This document shows positions 34,674 through 48,300 of a stretch of 64,000 nucleotides of DNA, in pieces (within the stretch, counting starts at the first letter, position 1; every line of letters starts with the position of its first letter). The notes below the pieces were generated by a model, which saw nothing but the letters and a program-made list of their open reading frames with translations, was not told the origin of the DNA and did no database searches. This DNA is from Xylaria sp. FL1777 (lineage: Eukaryota; Ascomycota; Sordariomycetes; Xylariales; Xylariaceae), in assembly GCA_022578965.1 (NCBI GenBank), contig MU400563.1, forward strand, positions 124,001 to 188,000. Direction: 5' to 3'. A program made the translations under genes and the position numbers.

Positions 34674-36527
34674 ATGTCTTTCATTCCTGTGATACCCACG
34701 CTCGCTGGGATATGTGCCTTGGCGCTTCTGACAGGCGCCGATGCAGCGTGTAGATCTATCCCCGGAGACACTGATTGGCCAAGCTTGGGCGACTGGACGG
34801 CCTTGAATGCGACGGTGCAAGGTCGGCTGATTCAGACAATTCCCCAAGCAAGTGTATGCCACACGTCACCGTTCGCCGTTTTCGACACCGACGCATGCAG
34901 TGCGTTACAAACGACATGGACTCAGTCCCAGACTTTGTAGGTGACTAGCCTCACTGATGGTGCTAATTTGGCCCGATGGCGTCCATTCTAACCAGTCTCT
35001 CTGTGTCTGTAGTGAGTTGAAGCCGGCGGAGATTATGAATGGCTACTACCAGAACCAATCCTGTGACCCCTTCACTGACAGTTCAAAACCGTGCGAGCTT
35101 GGAAACTACGCGTCCTATTCCATCAATGTGACTGGCGCCGATGATGTCATAGCTGCGATAAATTTTGCTCACGAGCAGAATGTTCGTCTAGTCGTCAAAT
35201 CTACTGGTCATGAGTAAGTCTATCTCCCGTGAGTTTCAATCTGAGCTACAAGTTGATACGTGGTTTTAGTTACATTGGCAAATCCACTGGCAAGGGTGCT
35301 CTGTCGCTGTGGATGTTCAACTTAAAAACTGCCGAAGTGATAGAACAATATGAAAGTAAATCATACACCGGACCGGCCATCAAGCTTGGTCCGGGAGTGA
35401 TTGGCGGAGAAGCCATCGCAGTTGCCGCTGAAGCCGGATATCGGGTTGTCGGTGGTGAGTGTGCAAGTGTGTCACTTGCTGGAGGATACACCCAGGGTGG
35501 TGGCCATTCCATGCTCAATAGTGCGTATGGCATGGCGGCAGACAATGTCCTAGAATGGGAGGTTGTTACTGCAACCGGCGAGTACTTGGTGGCCACACCC
35601 GAGAACAATACAGACCTGTACTGGGCCCTGAGCGGAGGTGGCGGCGGTACATACGGCGTCGTTTTGAGTATGACCACAAAGGTTTATCCTGATGGTCCCA
35701 TTGCCAGTGCTATACTCACATTTGGCTTCAATGACACTAACAAGGAGGCCGACTACTGGGAGGCTGCTGAACTGTGGTTCCAGAAACTACCTACTTTTGT
35801 TGCTACAAACAACTCCATCCTCCTGGACATCACGAATAACAGCTTCGTTGTCATTGGCTTTACACTACCAGATCAAACGGTTTCGGCTGTAGATTCACTA
35901 CTGGATCCCTTCGTTGCCGAGCTTAAACGTCTTGATCTCACTTACACTCTCACGCCCAATGTGTCAGCCACATACGTTGACTACTTCAACAGTATACTGG
36001 GGCCGATACCCTACGGGCCATTTCCTCCAACCGAAATATGGACTAGCCGGCTTATACCACGCTCGACAGTCGTCAACGCCACAACCAACGCTAAGCTTAT
36101 CGACGCGTTTCGAGAAATAGTCAGTGACGGGACCTTTGGCGTTGGCTGCAACGTTATTAGTGTTGCCGAGGCGCAGCATCCCGATAATTCCGTACTACCA
36201 GCCTGGCGAAATGCTATCGCTCAATGCAATCCCACTGCGTACTGGGATTATCAGGTCCCGCTGGAAACAAACTTGGCCGTTAAGGAAGAGTTAGTGAGCG
36301 TGCATACGCCGTTGGTGGAGGCGGCGACCCCTGGCTCGGGAGTTTATCTTAATGAGATAGACCCCTGGTACAAGGGAGACTGGAAACAGGAGATGTATGG
36401 GGCGGGCTACTCCCGGCTGCTGGGGATTAAGCATAAATATGATCCCAATCAGCTCCTTTACGGGCAGTTTGCAGTAGGTAGCGACGAGTTCTTTATAGAT
36501 GAGAGCGGGCGCTTGTGTACAGTGTAA
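34674..36527 (+). CDS. Secreted FAD-linked oxidase (berberine-bridge type)
   Basis: Exons 34674-34936, 35013-35213 and 35270-36527 (introns 76 and 56 nt) give 573 residues. The N-terminus SFIPVIPTLAGICALALL ending in TGADAA is a signal peptide. The FAD_binding_4 domain contains KSTGHDYIGKSTG, whose His154 is the expected 8-alpha flavin attachment site. GGECASVSLAGGYTQGGGHS supplies Cys219 as the second covalent link. The BBE-type C-terminus is present (YLNEIDPWYKG, RLLGIKHKYDP, FAVGSDEF). Such oxidases oxidise alcohols or C-H bonds with O2. In polyketide clusters they include Sol5, which oxidises an alcohol and promotes a Diels-Alder cyclisation. It is divergent from the cluster SDR. A role on the released aldehyde/alcohol is inferred. 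Confidence 0.9.
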
Positions 36528-36947
36528 AGTTGAAGAGAGTAGAGCTCGCTGTATATTATTGATAGAAAGAGCTTATTACCACAATTTGATATGTTCAAGG
36601 CTGCTTTAGCGTCTAGAGGCGCTAGAGCTGTAGTGCTTACTTCATTATGATATACGGTACACTAGATTCTATGTAAACAATTTTAACGTTCCGTTATGTA
36701 TTATTCCGGCCTGTCCCGCGCTTCCCGTTGTTTTAAATCAAATGGCACATGCAGTCAAGCGGCACGGGTTAGTTAGTATGCCGTTACTTACCGCCGATGA
36801 CCCGTAAATATTAGAAATACACTATATTAAACAAAGGTGTGGCACATTGTTGATCTGATAAGAGAGTGACGAGAATTTACAAATAACGGTCATTTATCAT
36901 CTACTCATATGAAACTACGGAACTAAATTTATATATAGTGTTTGTTC
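36528..36947. other. Intergenic between convergent FAD oxidase and 7-TM gene
   Basis: 420 bp, AT-rich, no gene. Confidence 0.6.
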
Positions 36948-38322
36948 CTATGTTCGATGCTCCACCACTTGATGAAATTCTATCGTCTGGGTGGCATAGG
37001 TTGGAGTCCCTTCTCTTCCTGACCTTTGCGACTCTGTATCTGCCCAGGCGTGTGCGGTCATATCCCTCGTATTGGTATTCTCATGGAGTGGCAGCCAGTC
37101 CTCCTCGCTCCACGCCCGCTTAGCAGTCGAACGCTGCCCTATAGTCTGAATACTTGGCAAGCCATTCGCCGAGTTCTCGCCTTGACTTGGCTTGCTACGC
37201 GATGAGAAGAAAGTCGATCTTAGAGATTTGAAGATGTGTAAATCGGGTAGGAATGACCTGTGTAGAGGCACGCAACAGCAAATGACACTTGTCGCCATTT
37301 GTGCGATCAACAATGGAAGATCGGTTCCATCTTTGTCTGTAGTTGAGAAAAACTCCGGTCAGCTGATGCAATTGAAGTCCCCGAATCGACTTGATCACTC
37401 ACCAACTTTTCCATACGCGAACGCGATCTTGATAGGTCCGATGATGCCCGCTCTGTTTTACATGGTTAGCTCTTCTGAAAATAGTATGGTGCCATTGCTT
37501 GTAGACCTACAAACCACCGATAGCGAAAATTATACTGAGTTGAAGCTTTTGCGCCGTCGATATATTCAATTTTCGAACCACGTATACCGCCATTCCGATC
37601 ATAACGAAGTCAAGGAGCGAATTAATTGATTCGCCAGCCGCAATAACGATCTGGCTATTGACACAAAACCCTGGTAGGCTAGGATCCCAGAGCTTGGCAG
37701 GCGGGTTACAAACGAGAAGCCGCTCGATGAACATTGAAATAAACCAAAGCATCGTGACGGTTGCGACGCCATAAGTCCAGAGCACGAAAGTCCGATTGGC
37801 GGAGAATATTCGATAATACAGGACCAGGATTGAGAACTTGGCGCATGCTTGGTTCACCACGTAGAGTGCGTCAACGACATATCCGGCCTGGTCAATTGCT
37901 TAGCATGCGGCGGTAAAGAGAGCTTATGCATTCGACAGACGGACTTTGATAATCCCTAACGTAGTCGACTTGGGGAGTGCACCGGCCTCAAGCACATTTC
38001 GACCATTCTGAAGGATAACAGCTAAAATACGTTAAGACTAAGTTAGCCGCGAGAGGTCTAAGCGCACGCAATTGATCTCTAAAAACCTGACTAAAATATT
38101 TAGAATTGTAGTATAATACTCACCTGCCAGCGAATAGGCCACCCATACCAGATAGAAGAAAAGCGCAGCAAGTGCAAGCCAATCTTCAAGGCCTATTTTC
38201 CTCCCGCGCCGCTGTGTCGAGGTGAATCGGAGGACTGTGAGTAGAATGCATATCGGCGTCGTGAAAATACACAGGAAGAATGTAGCGGTCTGGTCGGCAC
38301 TATCGAAAACCTTGAAGGCCAT
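36948..38322 (-). CDS. Rhodopsin-fold (PTH11/SAT4-type) 7-TM membrane protein
   Basis: Five exons, 38322-38124, 38021-37945, 37887-37511, 37452-37403 and 37336-36948, splice in frame to 363 residues. Introns are 102, 57, 58 and 66 nt. Several hydrophobic helices are visible (FFLCIFTTPICILLTVLRF, WLALAALFFYLVWVAYSLA, VATVTMLWFISMFI, FVMIGMAVYVV, SVICCCVPL). The inter-helix segments are typical of the fungal rhodopsin-like family (KFSILVLYYRIF, then CNPPAKLWDPSLPGFC). The C-terminal tail is about 100 residues, hydrophilic and Ser/Arg-rich. One donor (GTCCGT) is weak. It sits inside the PKS cluster, divergent from the PKS gene. Its role is unknown; sensing or transport are guesses. Confidence 0.82.
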
Positions 38323-39320
38323 AGCGAACAAATGTTTTCAAGATTGAGAAATCTTGATGTCGTACAAACGCATCAACACATAAGCACATGGCTCGGATGG
38401 AACGACGGGGAAAGAAGATGGGGACATTGACAGGATAGGGTAGGTAGGCATTGCGACATTATCACACAGCGATCAGTCCCCGCGGACGCGATCCTTCAGC
38501 GTTTGGGATCATACACCTGGTAAGCCCACGTCAGCTTAAGTTGACATCCTTGATGTGAGTTGCTGCTGGGGCAAGACAACCAAGACCCTGGCTGATTAGC
38601 TGCATATGCACGTTCGGATGGGACGTCGGAGGGTCCAATCTGGTATACTAATCTACATATAGTATATTTAGACCGATTGAATAATGCTAAGGACTTTATG
38701 TACACTAGGACACTGGAAGACATTTCCCTCTTAGTCAACTACGATACATGCCGAGACTTCTGTTCACTGGTTGAGTAAAAGGAGGGCGTAAATTGCTGCT
38801 GACTGATAACGCCATAGATATCTTTTCGGAATTAGCCATCGTGACATGTGGAGTATACAGTATACAATGAACCGCCAAGGCCCCGATGGTAAGTAAGACT
38901 TCGTTACATTACATTCACGTCGATAAGGCTGCATTTCGCAAGAATGCCGAGACAAGATAACTGCATAAAACAGTAAGTTATGTCTCAGTGGCAGCTTGTC
39001 TCGAAACAACGTGCGTTAAGCCAATAATAGACTACAACGCATAGTGTTGGGATCTGGACTAGTCTAACTAGTGATGACAGGTACCAACACCGATCGACAT
39101 GTTAGGCATTTGGCCTCGGCACTACTGATAAGCAGAGTGCCGGTATATTCAAATGACGACTTTATTCTGAACGTCTATCACTAGGAAAGGACCGCTTTTC
39201 TTTTACTTAGTATACCATTTTTATCCACACCGTCTCACAGTTGTCAGAAAAGTCTAAGTCAATGACTGCCTAGTAACGTCGGATCCCTTCTGAGTCAAAG
39301 AAGGTTGCAGTTATAACGTT
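38323..39320. promoter_or_regulatory. Divergent promoter region of 7-TM protein and PKS
   Basis: About 1 kb between two outward-facing starts. I looked for AflR-type TCG(N5)CGA sites by eye and did not find a clean one. No extra gene seen. Confidence 0.55.
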
Positions 39321-42300
39321 ATGGCGGGCCAGTTCAACGAGCCTATTGCGATTGTGGGCAGTGCCTGTCGCTTTGCCGGTTCTGCGTCGTCCCCTTCTAA
39401 ATTATGGGAGCTCCTGTCTGAGCCCCGAGACCTCCGGCAAGAGATCCCGGAAAGCAGATTCAAGTACCAGGGCTTCTATCACCCCGATGGCACGTATCAC
39501 GGACATAGCAATGTCAAGCACGCGTACTTTCTCGAGGAGGACCCCGGCGTCTTTGACGCCGAGTTTTTCGGCATCCGGCCGGTAGAGGCCAAAGCATTAG
39601 ATCCTCAGCAGAGGGTCTTATTAGAAGTTGCCTATGAAGGACTCGAATCGGCCGGTATGTCTGTGCCGGCGCTGCGGGGCAGCGATACCGCCGTTTACGC
39701 TGGATCTATGGGTGACGATTACGCCAAAATGATTCTTGAGGATATCCAAGACGCCCCGACATATTATGCAACCGGGGCAGCACGAAGTATACTCTCCAAC
39801 CGGGTTTCATATGCATTCGATTGGCATGGGCCGTCAATCTCAATCGACACTGCTTGCTCTTCAAGTTTGGTCGCTGTCCATATGGCTTTACAAGCTCTGC
39901 GAGCTGGTGACTGCCGGATGGCATTGGCCTGTGGGACCAACCTGATTCTAGGACCGGAGAGTTTTATTATTGAAAGCAAACTGGGAATGTTGTCTCCAGA
40001 TGGTCGTAGTCGTATGTGGGATCAAGGGGCTAACGGTTATGCTCGCGGCGATGGTGTCGCTGTTGTACTCCTCAAAACTTTGCGGAGCGCCTTAGAAGAT
40101 GGTGATAATATCGAATGCATCATACGGGAAACAGGTCTGAATCAAGATGGTGCTACTGCAGGTATTTTGCTCCCCTTTATTTATGTCTTTTCATACCTCT
40201 CCTCAACCACCTTTCTAGCAGCTTCATTTGCTCCCAGTTACAGCTCAAGCTAACAGTGTCGTGTAGGTATCACCATGCCTAGTGCCTCTGCACAGGCGAC
40301 CCTCATACGCAAGACGTACGCAAGAGCTGGTCTCGACCTCCTTAACCCTGAAGATCGGCCTCAGTTTTTCGAGGCCCATGGTACGGGTACACCTGCTGGA
40401 GACCCGATAGAAGCTGAGGCTATATATAATGTCTTTAGTGCCGCAGACGACGGCAATAACAGTGAAAGGCCACTCTACGTAGGATCCATTAAAACGATAT
40501 TTGGACATACAGAAGGCACCGCGGGCATTGCTGCGCTGCTCAAAGCCAGTCTAGCGCTCCAAAATAAGTGCATTCCTCCGAATCTGTTGTTTGAGCAATT
40601 GAGTGATCGTGTAGCCCCGTTCTACAAGCAAGTTGAGATTCCTCGAAAGGCCTTGCCCTGGCCGGATGTTGCCAGTGGTAGAAGAGCTAGTGTGAACAGC
40701 TTTGGTTTTGTAAGTTGCCTAGCTTTTCTTCTGGGCAATAGCCTGAATCCAGCTAGGTCTCCTGGGCTGACAGTCGGCAGGGAGGTGCAAATGCGCATGC
40801 TATTCTTGAGAGCTTCGACATTACACAAGATATAAACGAACTCCATGGGCCATTATTTGTCCCTTTTGTGTTCTCCGCATACTCTGAATCATCACTTGCC
40901 ACCATGCTACGCGATTATTCCGCGTTCTTGAATGCTGATGGCAAGGATATCAATATCCACGACCTCGCCTGGACATTACGGCACCGCCGGTCTTTGTTAG
41001 GCTGGCGAACATCGGTTATTGCATCATCCCCCTATGACCTGGCCACAAAGTTGCTCAATCACGTCAATGAGCATGAATCTAATGCTGGCGTTAGAGCTCT
41101 CGCTGATACTAATGACAGAATCCTCGGCATCTTCACTGGCCAGGGGGCCCAGTACATGCGAATGGGTGCTGAATTAATACAATCTTCTAACACGGCTAGA
41201 AATATCATCGAAGAGCTAGAATCATTCCTTCGAGAGATCCCTGATGGAGACGCCCCTACTTGGTCTCTAGTTGAGGAGTTACTCGCAGAGCCTACCTCAC
41301 GAATCCACGAGGCTGCTATTTCGCAGCCACTGTGCACCGCAGTCCAAATCCTTCTTGTCAATCTCCTTCGATTAGGTGGAGTGCGCTTCCATGCCGTTGT
41401 CGGACACTCATCAGGTTAGTCTTTCCCTCATATATCAAAAGTCGCAGTGCTAATGATCCAAACTAGGCGAGATCGCCGCTGCTTACGCCGCTGGCTTCCT
41501 AAGCGCCCGGGATGCCATGGTGATTTCGTATTATCGTGGCGTACACCTCTGCCGAGCATCAAGCCCAAATGGATTTGATGTTAAAGGTGCGATGTTAGCC
41601 GTTGAAACTTCGCCAGAAGATGCTGCCGAGCTATGTGCAGACAGAGTCTTCGAAGGCCGTATGGTCATTGCGGCGGTCAACTCCCCCTCGAGTGTGACCC
41701 TCTCCGGTGACGCAGAGGCAATCTCAGAACTAGAGGAGATACTTCAAGACGAAGGGACTTTCTACCGCCGCTTAAAAGTTGATAGAGCGTACCATTCCCC
41801 ACACATGCTACCATGCTATGATCCATACGTAGCCTCATTACGTCGCTATGGCATTAAACCATTAAAGCCGGAATCAAATGATTGTGTCTGGTTCTCTAGT
41901 GTCAATGTCAAAGCTATTGATGTCAACACTATAGGACTAGGTGACGTTTATTGGGCCGACAACTTGACCAGACCTGTTTTGTTCTCGCAAGCCATCAGTG
42001 CGGCACTCTTGGCGCGGCCCTGCGAGGTAGTGCTTGAAGTTGGACCACATCCGGCTTTAAAGAGCCCCGCGAAGTCAACGATATCGCATGTTCTCGATAA
42101 AGAGCTTCCATATCACGGAACACTCATGCGTGGGAAAACGGCCGTAGAAGCTATGTCTTCTGCTCTTGGATACCTATGGTCGTATCTGGGCCCTTCGGGT
42201 GTGGATCTTGATAGCTACGAGCGTGCCATGACGGGTGAGAAGCATCAGTACCACCTCCTAAAAGGCCTTCCCACATACCCCTGGAATCATGCAACTAGAT

Positions 42301-45300
42301 ATTGGCACGAGTCTCGTGCTTCTCGCAAGTTAAGGAGACAAGCAGTCGGTGTTCACCCCCTTTTGGGTCATGAGTCGGCTGATAGCGCATCCCATCATCT
42401 AAGCTGGAAGCACTTACTCCGTGTCAAAGAGATGCAATGGCTTATTGGCCATCGGGTCCAAGGCCAGATTGTCTTTCCCGCAGCTGGTTATATATGCGCG
42501 GCTATAGAGGCAGCTCGTTACATGAGTGAAACTATAGCTCCGGGTCAGGGGGTCCAGTTGATCAAGCTTCGCGAGTTTGTGATACACCAGGCTATAGTTT
42601 TCGATGAGAATGATGGGGGAATAGAAGCCGCTATTTCCATCGTCAACATCACCAGTCAGCTTCCAGACCGAGTGATAGCCCATTTCACATACTCTGCTGC
42701 TGTCTCGACCGAACAAACTGAAGACCTTGTTCTCGTCGCAAGCGGTGATGTCGAAGTGGAACTGGGCGAGGCCGACGAGACTCTGCTTTCTGTGCGAAAA
42801 CAGGAGCCGCCGCACATGATAGAGGTTGATCATGAGCATTTCTACGCTGCACTTAGGGATCTTGGCTACGAATTCAGCGGTCGTTTCCGGTCCTTAGCAT
42901 CAATGCGGCGGAAACACGCGCGGTCAAGCTGTTTAGTACTACCAGGACCGCTTGACAAGGATGACGAAGCTTTGCTGATACCTCCCTCGGAATTGGACGC
43001 TTGCCTACAATCTATTATGTTGGCTTATAGTTATCCTTATGACGGCCGCTTACGCGCCCTTCACTTGCCAACTACCATCGGCGAGATCATTTTCAATCCT
43101 GCAGCATTAAGTATAGCACCAGGAACACAAGATACCTCGTTTTCGATTGATGGAACTGTAACATCAAGAAAACTCGCCCAGCGAGGAATCATCGGTCATT
43201 CTTACGTATCTCGAGGCTCATCTCAGCATGTCGCTATACGAATCCAAGACGCCGTTTTCATCCCCCTCGGAAACTCAGGGACAGACGACCGGAAGATCTT
43301 CTCAAAGGCTAATCTGATTCTCAGTCAACCGGATGGCTCGGTAGCCGCGCGTGGCATACCCCTGACTCAAGAAAATAGCGTCACAATTAACTTGCTTGAA
43401 AGAATAGCAATCTTCTACCTTAGGAAATTTGACCGGGAGATACCAAAGGATCACCCATCAAGATTTCAAGATCCGACAGACAGTTACCTTACCTTTGCAA
43501 GACATACTGCAAGTGTAGCAGAGGCTGGAAGGCATAAATGGTATCAGCAAGACTGGTTGGAAGACTCTCTCGAGGATGTCATTGAAGCCAGCAAGCCGTT
43601 TTCCCATTGTCCGGATGTTGAAATCATGCATCTCGTTGGAACGAAGATGCCTTCAGTCTTTGCTGGGGAAGGTACTATGTTAGAGTACCTTCGCGAAGGC
43701 AATAATGACATTCTAGATCGCTATTATGTCGACGCATTGGGACTGAAACAGTCTGCTGGCTGGCTTAGTCGAACTGTGAAGCAGCTCACGGATCGGTATC
43801 CGCATATGAATATCCTTGAGATAGGTATGTCTCCTTGCCTGTATAGCAGGGTTTGCCTGTGACTAACGAATTATTTCAAGGGGCCGGCACTGGAGGAGCA
43901 ACAAAGGCAATGTTTAGAGAGATAAATTCGAGTTTCTCTTCTTACACATATACGGACATCTCCGCGGCTTTCTTTGAAAACGCCTCTTCGACATTTTCAC
44001 GATACAAAGACCGAATGGTATTCAAGACGTTGAACGTAGAGAACGACCCCATTGAGCAGGGATTTCCCGAAGGAACTTACGATTTAGTTGTGTGCTTCTT
44101 CATTCTGCACGCCACAAGCGACATCACACGCTGCCTTCGTAACATCCGCAGGCTGCTCAAACCTGGGGGTTTCCTCATTGTGGGTGAAGGCCAGGATGCG
44201 TGGGAGGGCGCCGCAACCATGGGATTTATCTTTGGACCTTTGTCGGGCTGGTGGGTTGGAGCGAAGGAAGGAAGAGTTCTGTCTCCTTACGTCCCTATCC
44301 AAGACTGGGACAAGCATCTCCAGGCCGCAGGCTTCTCTGGAGTTGACACCAGTCCTCCCAAAGAATTTCAGGAATCATACAGCGTTTTCCATTTCGTCTC
44401 TCAAGCCGTTGATGATTATGTAAGCTTTCTACGAGAACCTTTGCGCGTCTCATGGGAGGTCCCTACGATCGAGAAGCTGGTCATCATTGGCGGCCAGACC
44501 ACTCGAACTTCACATCTCGTTACTAATCTACAGGACATATTCACATCGCAAACCTTTGTCAAACGCTGTCACGCCTTTCCAACGCTCTTGGATGTCGATT
44601 ACATTTTAGTAGATGCAAGCTCGACAGTTCTTTGCTTGACAGAGCTAGATTCTCCAGTCTTCAAGGGAATTACAGCAGAGCGGTTCATGGCTCTCAGGAG
44701 CCTGTTTCAGACTGGCAAAACTTTGCTGTGGGTGACGAGTGGCCGGTTAGCAGACGAGCCTTTCTCTCAGATGACAATTGGACTAAGCCGTGTCGCGGTT
44801 AACGAAGCACCGGATTTGAGAATTCAACAGCTCGAGGTCACAGATCTCGAAGCAACGACGCCAGAATACTTAGCTGAGACTCTTTTACGTTTTCACGCTA
44901 CGGCCAGGAAGAACGATAACGTTCTTTGGAGCGAAGAGCCCGAAATTGTCAAGGATAGTGACGGCCACCAGCTTCTTGCCCGAATAGAACAGATACCAGA
45001 GCTGAATGATCGTTACAACTCGGACCAGAAACTAATTTCCCACGAGGTTGAATTTAAAGCGTTGGAAATTCCAGTCTCTTTGGAGTTTTACAAGGGCTCT
45101 TACATTGCCAGCAAATTACCCCTTAATGAGGCTTCATTAGTCAGCACAGACGCTGTCCAACCATCAATCAAGCTACACACAAAGCTTTCCACCATATCCG
45201 CCGTTAAGACCTCCGTTGGAAACCAATTCATAGTTCTATCGTCATGCACGGAAACTGGTGCAGAGTACCTAACATTATCATCGACGGCGGTTTCAAGTAT

Positions 45301-48300
45301 CTTCACGGCACCAAAGAATTCCTTGTTTGCCTATTCTGCCCACCCAGGTCTTTCTGACACAGACTATCTCTCAATAGTATCTGCGCACCTAGTTGCTGCA
45401 GAAATTTTATGCACTCAGCACAGGGGTCAAACCATAATTGTCCATAATGCACCGGAAATTGTCGCCCAGGCCCTCACCTCCCAGGCCTCGGAAAAGGGGG
45501 TCAAGATTGTCTATACAACTGACTTAGCTGGAGGAGAAGCTAGGTCATCGTTGATTCGACTGCCCCAGCACATAACACAGTCAGACGTCGACGATATTTT
45601 TCTACCAGCGAAGCTGTCATCTTTCGTCGGATTCTCTCGGGCACATACTCAAGCAGCTAACAACGAGAGAATTCTCATGAAATGTCTCCACGGGCGATGT
45701 CAAAGTTTCGTGACTGCGGAAACGCTCTATTCTACGATAGCTTCTGAGCCTTTGTCAGATCTCACAGACGTAGAAGGGAGTCTTTTGCATTCCATCCTCA
45801 AGGATGTTCAACAGTTCCCAGATGCAGCTCAGACAGCTTTCCCAAATGTAGTCAGTCTCGATGCCTTAGTCAAGGGTGGCGAACCAGAAGACTTCCTAGA
45901 CATAGTGGATTGGGCCAATACTGAACTCCTCCCCGTCACTGTCTCTAGGCTTGATAGAATGCCCAGGTTTAAGAGTTACGGTACATACTGGATTGTTGGA
46001 ATATCTCGCGCTTTGGGTATTTCATTGGTAGATTGGCTCATCAGCAATGGTTCAACGAACGTCGTCATCACTAGCAGAGACCCCGAGATTGACCCGGGCT
46101 GGATTTCAGCTCACAAGCGAAAAGGTGTCAATGTCGTGGTGCTGCCTTGGTAAGATTCCATGCCCCTGATGCTACTGAGACAGACAACCCTTTTTTTCTA
46201 ACAGTGTCGTTTTACCCTTTCTAGTGATATCATGAACGAACAAAAGCTACAGTCTGTTCATGCTCATATTTGCGCTACTCTTCCCCCAATACTAGGCGTG
46301 ATTCAGGGTGCCATGGTGTTACACGATACCTTGCTCCGTAACATGACTTTTGAACAGTTCAGGGAGGTCATGGGACCCAAGGTCGACGGAAGCATATACC
46401 TGGACCGAATTTTCTACGAAACCGATCTCGATTTTTTCTTGTTGGTCTCATCTATAAACTCCGTCATCGGAAACGCAGGTCAAGCAAATTACGCAGCAGC
46501 CAACACTTTCATGTGCGGCCTTGCCGCCCACCGTCGCAAGCGAGGGCTGCGTTCGGCAGCAGTCAACATCGGAGCTATCATCGGCGCGGGCTATGTGGCA
46601 CGGCAGTCACTGAAGGAACAAGATAGCATCGTCGAACGATATCTTCTTCAGAGGTTGTCCGAGGAGGACTGGTGCCAGGCCATTTCGGAGGCAATCGAGG
46701 CTTGCAGGCGAGACTCTCCTCATGGTCCCGAATTGACGTTGGGTCTCACCGAAGTATCTCTCGAAGCTGCCTATGCACCTAATGCACCTAACTGGTGTAC
46801 CAACCCTAGGTTCTCTGCCTTCGTGACTGCCCAGGAGACTATTGTAGACGAAAAGCAAGATGATGTAGCGTTGGCGCTCGGCGAGCAACTACGGCAGTGT
46901 CAGTCAGAACAGGAAGCCTATCGCGTTATTGAGGGTATGTATAACTCTTTATCACAAGCTCTGAGTTACACACTAACTTGATTCAGGTGCATTCGCCGCG
47001 CAATTACGTGTTGTTCTACAAGTATCAACTTCAGATCAAGACCTGATGGCTTCGCGCGGCAACGAAATCGGTCTAGACTCGCTGATATCTGTCGACATTC
47101 GATCGTGGTTTTTAAAGCACCTACAAGTGAATGTCCCTGTGTTAAAGATCATGAGCAACAACACCATGGCATCGCTTATCCAGTTCGCGATCGAGAGCTT
47201 ACCGCCGGAGCTTTTACCCGGCGCGAACGGTGAGAAGGCGGCTCCTCAAACTTCGGAGTTCCAGATCAACCATAATGGTATCAACGGGGAATCTCAATCT
47301 CATACCTCGCAAGACCCCGAAAACCCTTCTCCAACTCTACCTACAAAATCAGAAACCAATGGCCTAAAGAAGACTAAGATGACGCACGACAGTCCAATTG
47401 ATTGGAATTCAGAGTCATGTCCGCCTGCAGACATGGCCAATGTAATCATCAACACTGAGCTGCATCCAGTCCGCTATCCTCCTCGCATCATAGTCCTGAC
47501 AGGGTCGACTGGGCTTCTCGGGCACCACATGCTATCTCATTTCCTGTCCTTTTCAAGCGTGGAAAAAGTCATATGTCCAGCAGTCCGCTCTCTTGCCCTC
47601 CGCTTAAAACAAAAAACACTTCCGCAAGATCCGCGAATCTCTTACTATGACGGGGACCTAGCTGATCCACTCCTCGGATTGTCCGACCAACAAGCCGAAG
47701 AAATATTTGCGGAGGCCGACGTCGTAGTGCATAATGCGGCAGATACGTCCCATCTCAAGCACTACGTTGACGTTCAGGCCGCAAACGTCGGCTCGACGGT
47801 CGCGCTCGCGCGGCTCTGTCTCCCGCGGCAGATCCCCTTCCACTACATCTCGTCAGCCGGTTTAGGCATCTACCACGAGAAGAGCTCGGTTACCGGGTTC
47901 CCCCCTAGTTCTATAATTGTCCCACCCGAGAAGACCCCGGATGGTTCATTCGGGTACGCATGCACCAAGTACGCGTGCGAGAGATTTCTCGAGCGGATGA
48001 GCGCGGAATACGAGATGCGCATCGTCATCCATCGGCCTTCGACCATCATACGGGAAGGAAGCGATGCCATTGGTCCCACGGCGGAGAAGGATTGGATCAA
48101 TGCCTTCCTAGCTTATGTGAAGAAGCTTAGAGCCGTGCCCACTATGGAAAGAAAAGATGGGGCCCTGGATTTGGTTAACGTGCGCAGCGTGTGTGAGGAT
48201 ATCTCTAGACAGCTGTTTGCTAGTGATTCGCGCGGTGCAAAGGTCACGTACGTGCATGAGGTTGGGGATAAGGTGATTCCTCTCGACACGCTGGCAGGTC

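Noticed and set aside
38323..39320. AflR-type TCG(N5)CGA operator in the PKS promoter
   Set aside because: Searched by eye; near matches have wrong spacing, so none is claimed.
42414..42839. 141-codon minus frame inside the PKS
   Set aside because: Antisense shadow of the DH-coding region.
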